14,504 nucleotides of DNA from an uncultured Zetaproteobacteria bacterium (GTDB lineage: Bacteria > Pseudomonadota > Zetaproteobacteria > Mariprofundales > Mariprofundaceae). Each line of letters begins with the position of its first letter. The stretch's first letter is position 1. This document shows positions 1-7,064 of the stretch, piece by piece. The position numbers and the translations under genes are program-made. The notes under the pieces are model-generated. The model was given only the letters and a program-made list of their open reading frames with translations, ran no database searches and had not been told where the DNA came from. The stretch lies in contig CAMZLX010000096.1 of assembly GCA_947311795.1 (NCBI GenBank), forward strand, positions 1 to 14,504. The letters are read 5' to 3'.

Positions 1-462
1 ATGTATCGTATTCCAACTTGGCAAGTAGGCTTGACGATTCGCAACTTAAACACCCCCAAGTTTGAACACTCGGGCGCAGGTACGTTTGCCAACACACCTT
101 ATACGTATGAATTAAAACCGCAGGCTAAAGCAGGTGTTGCTTGGATTCCTTCAGATACTTTGACAATAGAAGCAGCGTTAGACTTAACGAAGAATGAAGG
201 AGCAGTAGCCTCAAGTGAATCACAATATTGGAATGTAGGTGTAGAGTGGGACGCATGGAATATTTTAGCATTGCGACTAGGAGCATTCCAAAATATGGCA
301 CAAACGGATATAGGTTTAGTTCCAACTTTTGGGTTAGGTCTGAATTTGTGGGCAGCACGAATTGACTTGGCTGCAGCTGTTTCGAGCAAAAAGGTTATGC
401 TTGATGGGAAAAAGGTTCCTGCGTACGCTGCCGCTGCATTAGCTATTGGAGTAGACTTTTAA
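1..462 (+). CDS. TraF-like outer-membrane beta-barrel protein, C-terminal part (5' end outside window)
   Basis: Open reading frame running from the left edge to TAA at 460-462. The first codon is an ATG, but it is probably an internal methionine: there is no signal peptide, and the 153 residues read as the end of a larger protein. They show alternating hydrophobic/polar strands and finish in a C-terminal phenylalanine (AIGVDF), as outer-membrane barrels do. The pattern (VGLTIRNLNTPKF near residue 9; LKPQAKAGVAW near 38; ALDLTKN near 60; QYWNVGVEWDAW near 75; LRLGAFQN near 91; GLGLNL near 110) resembles my memory of the TraF_2 family, often annotated conjugal transfer protein TraF. That name is by family resemblance; no conjugation genes are visible here. 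Two hairpins follow it, so it is not expected to be cotranscribed with atpI. Function unknown; another barrel family is possible. Confidence 0.65.
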   Translation: MYRIPTWQVGLTIRNLNTPKFEHSGAGTFANTPYTYELKPQAKAGVAWIPSDTLTIEAALDLTKNEGAVASSESQYWNVGVEWDAWNILALRLGAFQNMAQTDIGLVPTFGLGLNLWAARIDLAAAVSSKKVMLDGKKVPAYAAAALAIGVDF

Positions 463-485
463 CTTAATATGCAATAAACAAAAAG

Positions 486-513
486 AAAAAGGGTGGTGAT
501 AACCGCTTTTTTT
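486..513 (+). terminator. Rho-independent terminator after the TraF-like gene
   Basis: The arm at 486-497 (AAAAAGGGTGGT) pairs with 502-513 (ACCGCTTTTTTT) over 12 positions, three of them G-U wobbles, around the loop GATA. The last seven bases of the 3' arm form the U-tract. The A-rich 5' arm means it could also stop transcription from the other strand. It lies 24 bases after the stop of the upstream gene and separates it from the atp operon. Confidence 0.75.
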
Positions 514-521
514 CATACATT

Positions 522-541
522 AAAAACAATGATTGTTTTTT
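522..541 (+). terminator. Second AT-rich hairpin, possible backup terminator
   Basis: AAAAACAA (522-529) pairs perfectly with TTGTTTTT (533-540) around the loop TGA, followed by more T residues. With only two G-C pairs it is a weak stem. It may be a backup to the hairpin at 486-513, or a palindromic operator next to the candidate atp promoter, whose -35 element overlaps its right arm. Confidence 0.4.
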
Positions 542-561
542 CTTTTCATTTCTGTTAGAAA
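533..561 (+). promoter_or_regulatory. Candidate promoter of the atp operon
   Basis: A possible -35 TTGTTT at 533-538, a 17-base spacer, and a possible -10 TAGAAA at 556-561 preceded by TG at 553-554 (extended -10 arrangement). The position, after the terminators and 34-49 bases before the atpI start, is right for the operon promoter. The hexamers are weak matches and AT-rich DNA yields such matches by chance, so this is a suggestion from position and motif only. Confidence 0.35.
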
Positions 562-570
562 TCGCATCGC

Positions 571-592
571 AAAAGAGGGGGAGCTCTTTTTT
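571..592 (+). promoter_or_regulatory. Hairpin presenting the atpI ribosome-binding site, with a T-run
   Basis: AAAAGAG (571-577) pairs with CTCTTTT (584-590) in seven base pairs; the loop GGGGAG (578-583) is itself a Shine-Dalgarno-like sequence. The 3' arm continues into TTTTTT up to 592, three bases before the ATG at 595. The structure could display the ribosome-binding site, protect the 5' end of the mRNA, or act as a weak attenuator. Seen in sequence; the role is inferred. Confidence 0.4.
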
Positions 593-594
593 AT

Positions 595-990
595 ATGAAG
601 GTTGTTCCTATGTTTGATGCACGATCTGAACAAAGCTTTAATGTGCGTTCAGTCTTGATAAGCCAGTTGATTGTTGTGTTGATTGTGGCTGTTGTTGTGC
701 TCTCTTTTGCAAAGCCTTGGTTGGGCGTGTTATTTGGTGGTTTGACTGTAGTGCTGTCAACATGGCATGTTCATAAAAGTGTGCATAAGGCTGGTGAAGA
801 CAAGGTGCAAATGCTTAAAGCAGCGGGCTTTAGATTTGCTTTTTTTTTGTTGGCGCTAGCGATTGGGATATATATTTTGTCCTTGCATCCTTTTGCAGTT
901 ATTGTGGGCATGCTTGTTGCGTATGCTACAATGTATGTCATAAGTTTGATGTTTGTATATAAGAATATGAAGGGAGATGGTCTTGGCTGA
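595..990 (+). CDS. atpI: ATP synthase protein I (assembly factor of the c-ring)
   Basis: A small membrane protein encoded first in the ATP synthase operon; known family members help assemble or stabilise the c-subunit ring and are not part of the finished enzyme. The 131 residues contain four hydrophobic segments at about 18-39, 42-58, 77-97 and 99-121, the usual layout of the family, with a basic His/Lys loop (HVHKSVHKAGEDK, 58-70) between the second and third. The call rests on topology and position immediately before atpB; this family is poorly conserved in sequence. The start is uncertain: ATG 595 has a purine-rich site 11 bases upstream, whereas ATG 610 has GAAGG at 597-601 with a better 8-base spacing and would give 126 residues. 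The end overlaps atpB, suggesting translational coupling. A run of nine T residues (840-848) lies inside the gene. Confidence 0.85.
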   Translation: MKVVPMFDARSEQSFNVRSVLISQLIVVLIVAVVVLSFAKPWLGVLFGGLTVVLSTWHVHKSVHKAGEDKVQMLKAAGFRFAFFLLALAIGIYILSLHPFAVIVGMLVAYATMYVISLMFVYKNMKGDGLG

Positions 991-1870
991 ACACGGACAT
1001 GTTGAACAAGAGCTAATGGAAGGTCACGCTGAAGAGCATGGTGCTACCATTGCAGACCACTTAGAATACTGGACTTATAAATTTGATGATAATAATCCAT
1101 TTATGCAGATTCATCTGGATACTATGATTATGACCAGTATTATTGCTTTATCTTTGATTGGTTTCGCGCTTTGGTTGCGCGGTAAAATTACGGAAGGCGC
1201 CCCGACCGGCGCACAAAACTTCATTGAAACAATTGTTGATTTTATCAATGAGACTGTAGACAATAACTTCGCTGTTCATAATCCATGGATGGCACCACTA
1301 GCATTCACTATTTTTGTTTTTATCTTCCTTTGCAATACGATTGATATTTTGCCGGCATACTTGATCGGGCATATTGCGCACTCATTTGGTGCGCCAGCAT
1401 TCCGTCCTGTGCCGACCAATGATTTAAACTTGCCTATGGCAATGGCGTTATCTGTTTTTGCCATGACGCTTTATTATGAACTTAAGCTTAAGCCATTGCA
1501 CTTCTTGAAAGATATGGTGAATGAGCCATTTACAAGTTTGGTTCCTATGTGGGCAAAACCCATTGTTATGCCTATTAATTTAGTTTTGAAAATTGTTGAA
1601 GAGGTTGCTAAGCCCTTAAGTCTTTCGTTCCGGTTGTTTGGTAATATGTTTGCGGGTGAGGTTATTTTCTTGCTGATCGCATTCTTGTTGTTCTCAGATT
1701 CGGTAGATGGCTTGATGAGTGTCGGTGGCATTATTGGTGAAATTTTAGGTTTCGTTATTGCCTTGGGCTGGTCATTCTTCCACATGTTTATTGGCTTGCT
1801 TCAGGCCTTTATCTTTATGACTCTTACGGTGGTGTATCTATCTATGACGCACCAGCCAGTAGAGCACTAA
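977..1870 (+). CDS. atpB: ATP synthase Fo subunit a
   Basis: The stator channel of Fo, in the inner membrane, carrying protons to and from the rotating c-ring. The 297 residues show five or so membrane segments (about 48-68, 105-125, 152-170, 222-240 and a long one 255-287). The essential arginine is R219 in SFRLFGNMFAGE, equivalent to E. coli aR210, and Q276 in LLQAFIFMTLTVVYL matches E. coli Q252. The N-terminus is longer than in E. coli (271 residues) and rich in His and Glu. The start is debatable: ATG 977 sits directly against the Shine-Dalgarno sequence AAGGGAG (970-976), leaving no spacer, while TTG 983 has an ideal 6-base spacing and would give 295 residues starting MAEHGH. Either start overlaps the end of atpI (stop at 988-990), so translation is probably coupled. 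Confidence 0.97.
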   Translation: MVLAEHGHVEQELMEGHAEEHGATIADHLEYWTYKFDDNNPFMQIHLDTMIMTSIIALSLIGFALWLRGKITEGAPTGAQNFIETIVDFINETVDNNFAVHNPWMAPLAFTIFVFIFLCNTIDILPAYLIGHIAHSFGAPAFRPVPTNDLNLPMAMALSVFAMTLYYELKLKPLHFLKDMVNEPFTSLVPMWAKPIVMPINLVLKIVEEVAKPLSLSFRLFGNMFAGEVIFLLIAFLLFSDSVDGLMSVGGIIGEILGFVIALGWSFFHMFIGLLQAFIFMTLTVVYLSMTHQPVEH

Positions 1871-1919
1871 TCGCAAAGCGATATTTTTAAAAAAAGTAGT
1901 AAAACTAAGGAGTAGTAAA
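1871..1919 (+). promoter_or_regulatory. atpB-atpE intergenic region with strong ribosome-binding site (candidate translation enhancer)
   Basis: The longest gap among the Fo genes. It begins with a small hairpin (ATCGC 1870-1874, loop AAA, GCGAT 1878-1882), then a U/A-rich stretch (ATTTTTAAAAAAAG), then TAAGGAG at 1906-1912, seven bases before the atpE ATG, the best Shine-Dalgarno site of the operon. Subunit c is needed in 8-15 copies per enzyme, and in E. coli the same gap carries a known translation enhancer. A similar role here is inferred from position and composition. Confidence 0.5.
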
Positions 1920-2177
1920 ATGGAAATGGATGTATCATTAATCACCGCTGCGACAGCAATTGCTGTTGGGATTATTTTGGCAGCTGCAGGTCTGGGTTCT
2001 GCGATTGCTTGGGGCTTGATTTGCGCTAAAACGATGGAAGGTATTTCTCGTCAACCTGAAATGCGCCCAACATTGGTATTTAACATGTTTATTTTCGCAG
2101 GTTTGATGGAATCTTTCCCGTTCATTATTATGGCATTCGCACTTTGGTTCGTATTTGCTAACCCATTCTTGGGCTAA
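1920..2177 (+). CDS. atpE: ATP synthase Fo subunit c
   Basis: The proteolipid of the rotor ring; each copy carries one proton per turn. The 85 residues form two membrane helices (about 7-32 and 52-80) joined by the conserved polar loop R44-Q45-P46 that contacts gamma and epsilon. The ion-carrying carboxylate is E64 in FAGLMESFPF, exactly 20 residues after the loop arginine, as for D61 in E. coli. The serine after it recalls sodium-type rings, but the helix-1 position that holds glutamine in sodium enzymes (13 before the loop arginine) is W31, so proton coupling is the better reading. TAAGGAG at 1906-1912 supports ATG 1920; ATG 1926 is a second in-frame option. No oddity in length. Confidence 0.97.
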   Translation: MEMDVSLITAATAIAVGIILAAAGLGSAIAWGLICAKTMEGISRQPEMRPTLVFNMFIFAGLMESFPFIIMAFALWFVFANPFLG

Positions 2178-2213
2178 TTGACGAACGATTAAGAATTTTA
2201 AAGGGGTAAGGTA

Positions 2214-2693
2214 ATGAGTGTAGACTTAACATTAGTTGGACAAATGGTCGTTTTCTTAACGATGGTAGTTTTGTTGGGTAAACTTCTTTATCAACCTTTG
2301 AATGATGCGATGGCAGCACGTACGCAAAAAATTGCGGACGGTCTTGCAGCAGCAGAAGCTGGTAAAAGTGCACAAGCAGAAGCGGAAGCAGAAGTGAAGG
2401 CGCAAATCGAAGAAGCGAAGCAAAAGGCACAAGAAATTGTATCAGCTGCTGAGCGTCGTGCCCTAGAGGTTGCTGAGGAATCTGTAGCCAAAGCACGTCA
2501 CGATGGTGAGCTTATTGTTCAAAGTGCGAAAGAAGAAGCCGAAGCGGAAGCAGGACGTGTACGTCTTGAGTTGCATAAAGAAGTTGCTTCTTTGGCGATT
2601 TTAGCAGCTGAGAAAATCGTGGAAACTGAACTTGATGCAAGTAAACACACTGCTCTTATTGAGAAAGTTGTTGCAGACGGAGTGTCAGCGTGA
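2214..2693 (+). CDS. atpF: ATP synthase Fo subunit b
   Basis: Peripheral stalk subunit, expected to work as a homodimer because no second b-type gene (b') is present. The 159 residues have one N-terminal membrane helix (about 5-26) followed by a long Ala/Glu/Lys-rich helix (about 33-120) that would form the right-handed coiled coil reaching up to F1, and a C-terminal delta-binding part (about 121-159). AAGGGGT at 2201-2207 lies six bases before ATG 2214. Its TGA stop (2691-2693) overlaps the GTG start of atpH as GTGA, so the two are probably translationally coupled. Length and layout match the family (E. coli 156). Confidence 0.96.
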   Translation: MSVDLTLVGQMVVFLTMVVLLGKLLYQPLNDAMAARTQKIADGLAAAEAGKSAQAEAEAEVKAQIEEAKQKAQEIVSAAERRALEVAEESVAKARHDGELIVQSAKEEAEAEAGRVRLELHKEVASLAILAAEKIVETELDASKHTALIEKVVADGVSA

Positions 2694-3214
2694 GTGATGA
2701 AACAGCAATAGCACGCCGCTACGCGGTTGCATTATTTGAGCTTTATCAGGATGGCAAGGATGTGACTGCTGATGTGAATAAAGTTGCTCAGGTTGCTTCG
2801 AATACCGATGCCAAAGCGCTATTGATGAATACGCAAATTACAGCGGAAAATCGCGCTAGTACTGTGTTGAAAGCGGCAACTGTGAATGAAGAACATGTGT
2901 TGCGTTTGGTAACACTTTTGGCATCACGGAATAAAGCGACTTTGTTGCCAAGTATTTCTGAAATGCTTGATAAGTTGGTTCGCGAAGCCAATGCACAGGT
3001 CATGGTAAATGTGACTGTTGCAGGTGATTTGGATGCAGGGCTCGCTGGTAAATTGAAAGATGCCATCAGTTCGGGTATAGGTAAACAAGTTGAACTTAGT
3101 GTTCATCAGGATGCTTCGATTATTGGTGGTATTATTTTAAACATTGGCGATCGCCAAATAGATCACTCTGTACGTGGCCGTTTAAACGGTTTGAAACGTG
3201 CATTGTCGGTCTGA
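2690..3214 (+). CDS. atpH: ATP synthase F1 subunit delta
   Basis: Links the top of the alpha3beta3 head to the b-dimer stalk. The 174 residues start with the typical ARRYAVALFEL helix (about 8-18) and end with the family signature region DASIIGGIILNIGDRQIDHSV (about 141-161) and RLNGLKRAL. Length is normal (E. coli 177). It starts at GTG 2690 overlapping the atpF stop by four bases, with CGGAG at 2678-2682 and a 7-base spacing, which fixes this non-ATG start well. A 24-base gap separates it from atpA. Confidence 0.96.
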   Translation: MSDETAIARRYAVALFELYQDGKDVTADVNKVAQVASNTDAKALLMNTQITAENRASTVLKAATVNEEHVLRLVTLLASRNKATLLPSISEMLDKLVREANAQVMVNVTVAGDLDAGLAGKLKDAISSGIGKQVELSVHQDASIIGGIILNIGDRQIDHSVRGRLNGLKRALSV

Positions 3215-3238
3215 TTAGATACAGAGGATATTGAGATT

Positions 3239-4780
3239 ATGAAACTTGATACAGCAGAAATTAGTTCGATTATTAAAGAACAAATCAAAGGTTTTGAAGC
3301 CGGCGCAAGTGATGCAAATGTAGGCCGTTTGATTTCAGTTGGTGATGGTGTTGCACTGATTCACGGATTGGCTGGTGCGATGGCTGGTGAAATGCTTGAA
3401 TTCCCGGGCGACACACTTGGCATGGTACTGAACCTTGAGCAAGACAGTGTGGGCGCTGTAATTTTCGGCGAATACACACATTTAGCCGAAGGTGATGAAG
3501 TTAAATGCACGGGTCGTATTTTCGAAGTTCCTGTAGGACCTGGGTTAAAAGGGCGTGTTTTGAATGCACTTGGTGAGCCTATTGATGGTAAGGGTCCGGT
3601 TGATAATGATGGTTTTGATGCTGTCGAGAAGATTGCGCCGGGTGTAATTGAGCGTAAATCAGTTGATCAGCCTTTGCAAACAGGCATCAAGGCGATTGAC
3701 TCCATGGTTCCTGTAGGGCGTGGTCAACGTGAGCTTATTATTGGTGACCGTCAAACAGGTAAAACAGCAATTGCAATTGATACAATTATCAATCAAAAAG
3801 ATTCAGGTGTAACGTGTATTTATGTAGCCGTTGGTCAAAAAGCTGCAACAGTTGCAAATATTGTCCGTACATTGAAAGAGCATGATGCCTTGGATCATAC
3901 AATTGTTGTGGCTGCAAGTGCTTCTGAAGCGGCGGCCTTACAGTTTATCGCACCCTATTCTGGTTGCACGATGGGTGAGTATTTCCGTGATCGTGGTGAA
4001 GATGCACTTATTATTTATGACGATTTGACCAAACAGGCTTGGGCTTACCGTCAAATTTCATTGATTCTTCGCCGTCCTCCAGGTCGTGAAGCATATCCAG
4101 GTGATGTATTCTACATTCACTCTCGTTTGCTGGAACGCGCATCACGTGTTGATGAAGCATATGTTGAAAAATTCACCAATGGTGAAGTGAAAGGTAAAAC
4201 AGGTTCGTTGACATCACTTCCAGTGATTGAAACACAAGAGGGCGATGTGTCTGCATTCGTACCGACCAACGTAATTTCAATTACAGATGGTCAAATTTTC
4301 TTGGAAACTTCAATGTTTAACTCGGGGCAGCGTCCTGCAATTAACGCAGGTTTGTCTGTATCCCGTGTGGGTGGTGCAGCGCAAACCAAAGCGATGAAAA
4401 AAGTTGGTGGTGGTCTCAGGCTTGACTTAGCGCAGTACCGCGAACTTGCGGCATTTGCACAGTTTGCATCTGACCTTGATGAAGCGACACGTGCTCAAAT
4501 TGAGCGTGGTAAGCGTGGTGTTGAAGTATTGAAACAAGATGAGAACTCACCGCAATCCGTTGCTGAAATGACAGCTGTTTTATTCGCACTAAATAACGGC
4601 GATTTGGATGATGTTGATGTTGATAAAGTTGTGGACTTTGAAAAAGCATACATCACTTACTTGGGCTCTAATCATGGTGACTTTATCAAGAGTTTGAATG
4701 ATAAACCTGAACTTAGTGATGACGTTACAGATACTTTAAAGAAAGCAGTTGCTGACTTTAAAGAGACTGGCACTTACTAA
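3239..4780 (+). CDS. atpA: ATP synthase F1 subunit alpha
   Basis: Non-catalytic nucleotide-binding subunit of the F1 head. The 513 residues equal the E. coli length. Visible motifs are the P-loop GDRQTGKT at 169-176, the family signature PAINAGLSVS at 366-375, and the arginine finger R376 that completes the catalytic site on beta. The N-terminal helix (MKLDTAEISSIIKEQI) is the part that binds delta. AGAGGA at 3223-3228 lies ten bases before the ATG, so the ribosome site is somewhat distant. The coding sequence is intact with no missing key residue. Its TAA stop overlaps the Shine-Dalgarno sequence for atpG. Confidence 0.98.
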   Translation: MKLDTAEISSIIKEQIKGFEAGASDANVGRLISVGDGVALIHGLAGAMAGEMLEFPGDTLGMVLNLEQDSVGAVIFGEYTHLAEGDEVKCTGRIFEVPVGPGLKGRVLNALGEPIDGKGPVDNDGFDAVEKIAPGVIERKSVDQPLQTGIKAIDSMVPVGRGQRELIIGDRQTGKTAIAIDTIINQKDSGVTCIYVAVGQKAATVANIVRTLKEHDALDHTIVVAASASEAAALQFIAPYSGCTMGEYFRDRGEDALIIYDDLTKQAWAYRQISLILRRPPGREAYPGDVFYIHSRLLERASRVDEAYVEKFTNGEVKGKTGSLTSLPVIETQEGDVSAFVPTNVISITDGQIFLETSMFNSGQRPAINAGLSVSRVGGAAQTKAMKKVGGGLRLDLAQYRELAAFAQFASDLDEATRAQIERGKRGVEVLKQDENSPQSVAEMTAVLFALNNGDLDDVDVDKVVDFEKAYITYLGSNHGDFIKSLNDKPELSDDVTDTLKKAVADFKETGTY

Positions 4781-4791
4781 GGGGTTATCTT

Positions 4792-5649
4792 ATGGCATCT
4801 GCTAAGGAAATCCGCGGGCAAATTAAAGCCACGCAAAACACGTCTAAAATCACTAAGGCCATGGAAATGGTTGCGGCGAGTAAAATGCGTAAAGCGCAAG
4901 AAGCTGTAACGGCATCCCGTGCTTATGCTGATGGTATTAACACTGTGGTTGCAAACTTGATGCAATCACATCCTGAATATCATCACCCGTTCATGGTAAA
5001 ACGGGATGAAGTGAAGCGTGTGGCATATATTGTTATTTCTTCTGATAAAGGGTTATGTGGTGGCTTGAATACGAATGTATTTAAACATGCCATGGCTAGC
5101 CTGAAGAAAATTAAGGAAACGACAGAAATTGAAGTATTGTCGATTGGTCGTCGTGCGGGTTTATTCATGAAACGCGTAGCGCCTCTTGCAGCTAGCGCTG
5201 AAGATATTAACGATGCGCCAAAACTTGATGAAATTATTGGTGTGGTCAGCCTTGCTATTCAAAAATATTTGGATGGTGACTACGATGAAGTGCGTTTGGT
5301 TTACAATACATTTGTGAACACGATGACACAAACACCAACTGAAGTTCGTTTGCTTCCTTGCCCTGAACCTGAAGCCGATGACCGTGCTGGTTATTGGGAT
5401 TATCTTTATGAGCCAGACAGTAAAGAAGTTCTCGATGGTTTATTCCGTCGTTACATCGAAACTATTGTTTATCAAGGCGTATTGGAAAACAAAGCTTGTG
5501 AACAATCGGCACGAATGGTTGCAATGAAATCTGCGACCGATAACGCAATCGATATTATATCTGATTTGCAAATTACTTATAACAAAGCACGCCAAGCAGC
5601 AATCACACAAGAACTTGCTGAAATTAGTGCTGGCGCAGCTGCTGCGTAG
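4792..5649 (+). CDS. atpG: ATP synthase F1 subunit gamma
   Basis: The central rotor shaft that turns inside alpha3beta3 and couples proton flow to catalysis. The 285 residues begin with the conserved N-terminal helix containing SKITKAMEMVAASKMRKAQ (about 18-36), then the Rossmann-like middle with SSDKGLCGGLNTN (about 83-95), and the C-terminal helix with NAIDIISDLQITYNKARQAAITQEL, the standard gamma ending. Length matches the family (E. coli 287). AAGGGG at 4779-4784 overlaps the atpA stop codon and sits seven bases before ATG 4792. No insert like those of redox-regulated chloroplast or cyanobacterial gamma is seen. Confidence 0.97.
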   Translation: MASAKEIRGQIKATQNTSKITKAMEMVAASKMRKAQEAVTASRAYADGINTVVANLMQSHPEYHHPFMVKRDEVKRVAYIVISSDKGLCGGLNTNVFKHAMASLKKIKETTEIEVLSIGRRAGLFMKRVAPLAASAEDINDAPKLDEIIGVVSLAIQKYLDGDYDEVRLVYNTFVNTMTQTPTEVRLLPCPEPEADDRAGYWDYLYEPDSKEVLDGLFRRYIETIVYQGVLENKACEQSARMVAMKSATDNAIDIISDLQITYNKARQAAITQELAEISAGAAAA

Positions 5650-5667
5650 TCAATTAGGAGATATTCA

Positions 5668-7059
5668 ATGAGTGTAGGAACAATTGTACAAATCGTAGGC
5701 CCTGTGGTTGATGTTCGTTTTCCAGCTGGTGAACTGCCAGCGATTTATAACGCATTAAAACTTAAAGATGTCCATTTGACGCTGGAGGTACAACAGCATA
5801 TCGGAGATAATGTTGTACGTACAGTTGCCATGGGTGCAACAGATGGCCTTAAACGCGGGCTAGAAGTTGATGACACGGGCGCAGGAATCAAAGTACCAGT
5901 TGGTGAGGCGACTCTCGGTCGTATCATGAACGTGCTAGGTGAAGGTATTGACTTTGAAGGCGCGGAAGTTAAATCGGACGAGACTTGGGAAATTCATCGT
6001 GCAGCACCTGCCTTTGATGAGTTGGCTCCTGCCAATGACATTCTTGAAACAGGGATTAAAGTGATTGACCTTATGGCTCCGATTGCCAAAGGTGGTAAAG
6101 TTGGTCTATTTGGTGGTGCGGGTGTTGGTAAAACCGTAAACATGATGGAATTGATTAACAACATCGCAACAGGTCATGGTGGTTTCTCTGTGTTTACTGG
6201 TGTTGGTGAGCGTACGCGTGAAGGCAACGATTTTTACTACGAAATGAAAGAATCAAACGTACTTGATAAAGTGGCGTTGGTTTATGGACAAATGAATGAA
6301 CCTCCAGGCAACCGTCTTCGTGTTGCTTTGACAGGACTAACGATGGCGGAATACTTCCGCGACCAAGGTAAAGATGTTCTTATTTTTATTGATAATATTT
6401 ATCGTTATTCACTTGCGGGTGTTGAAGTATCTGCACTATTGGGTCGTATGCCTTCAGCGGTGGGTTACCAACCAACATTGGCTGAAGAAATGGGTCGCTT
6501 GCAAGAGCGTATTGCATCAACCAAAACAGGTTCAATTACATCAGTGCAAGCTGTTTACGTACCTGCGGATGACTTGACCGATCCTGCACCAGCAACAACA
6601 TTTGCACACTTGGACTCTACAATCGTATTGTCGCGTCAAATTGCAGAGCTTGGTATTTATCCAGCGGTTGATCCATTGGATTCAACATCACGTCAGCTTG
6701 ACCCTAAAATTGTTGGTATTGAGCATTATGAAGTTGCGCAAGGTGTTCAACGTACATTGCAACGTTATAAAGAGCTTCAAGATATTATTGCTATTTTGGG
6801 TATGGATGAGTTGTCTGATGAAGACAAGTTGTCAGTAAACCGCGCACGTAAATTGCAACGATTCTTATCTCAACCTTTCACAGTTGCTGAAATCTTCACT
6901 GGTGCACCTGGCGTATATGCGAAGAAAGATGAAACCATCAAAGGCTTTAAAGGTATTTTGGCTGGTGATTATGACCATATTCCTGAGCAAGCATTCTACA
7001 TGGTTGGATCCATTGAGGATGCAGTTGCTAAAGCTGAAAAAATGCAGGCTAAAGGTTAA
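5668..7059 (+). CDS. atpD: ATP synthase F1 subunit beta (catalytic)
   Basis: Makes or splits ATP at the three catalytic sites of F1. The 463 residues contain the P-loop GGAGVGKT at 149-156, the catalytic glutamate E181 with R182 in GVGERTREGND, the Walker B stretch LIFIDNIYRYSLAG, and the signature PAVDPLDSTS at 332-341. The catalytic loop DELSDEDKL, which couples to gamma, is present in the C-terminal domain. DNIYRY, rather than the DNIFRF of most bacteria, points to the beta/gamma-proteobacterial side. TTAGGAG at 5654-5660 with a 7-base spacing supports ATG 5668. Length is normal (E. coli 460). Confidence 0.98.
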   Translation: MSVGTIVQIVGPVVDVRFPAGELPAIYNALKLKDVHLTLEVQQHIGDNVVRTVAMGATDGLKRGLEVDDTGAGIKVPVGEATLGRIMNVLGEGIDFEGAEVKSDETWEIHRAAPAFDELAPANDILETGIKVIDLMAPIAKGGKVGLFGGAGVGKTVNMMELINNIATGHGGFSVFTGVGERTREGNDFYYEMKESNVLDKVALVYGQMNEPPGNRLRVALTGLTMAEYFRDQGKDVLIFIDNIYRYSLAGVEVSALLGRMPSAVGYQPTLAEEMGRLQERIASTKTGSITSVQAVYVPADDLTDPAPATTFAHLDSTIVLSRQIAELGIYPAVDPLDSTSRQLDPKIVGIEHYEVAQGVQRTLQRYKELQDIIAILGMDELSDEDKLSVNRARKLQRFLSQPFTVAEIFTGAPGVYAKKDETIKGFKGILAGDYDHIPEQAFYMVGSIEDAVAKAEKMQAKG

Positions 7060-7064
7060 CTATT

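Noticed and set aside
2341..2480. Repetitive GCA/GAA-rich stretch in atpF
   Set aside because: Reflects the Ala/Glu-rich coiled coil of subunit b, not a DNA repeat element.
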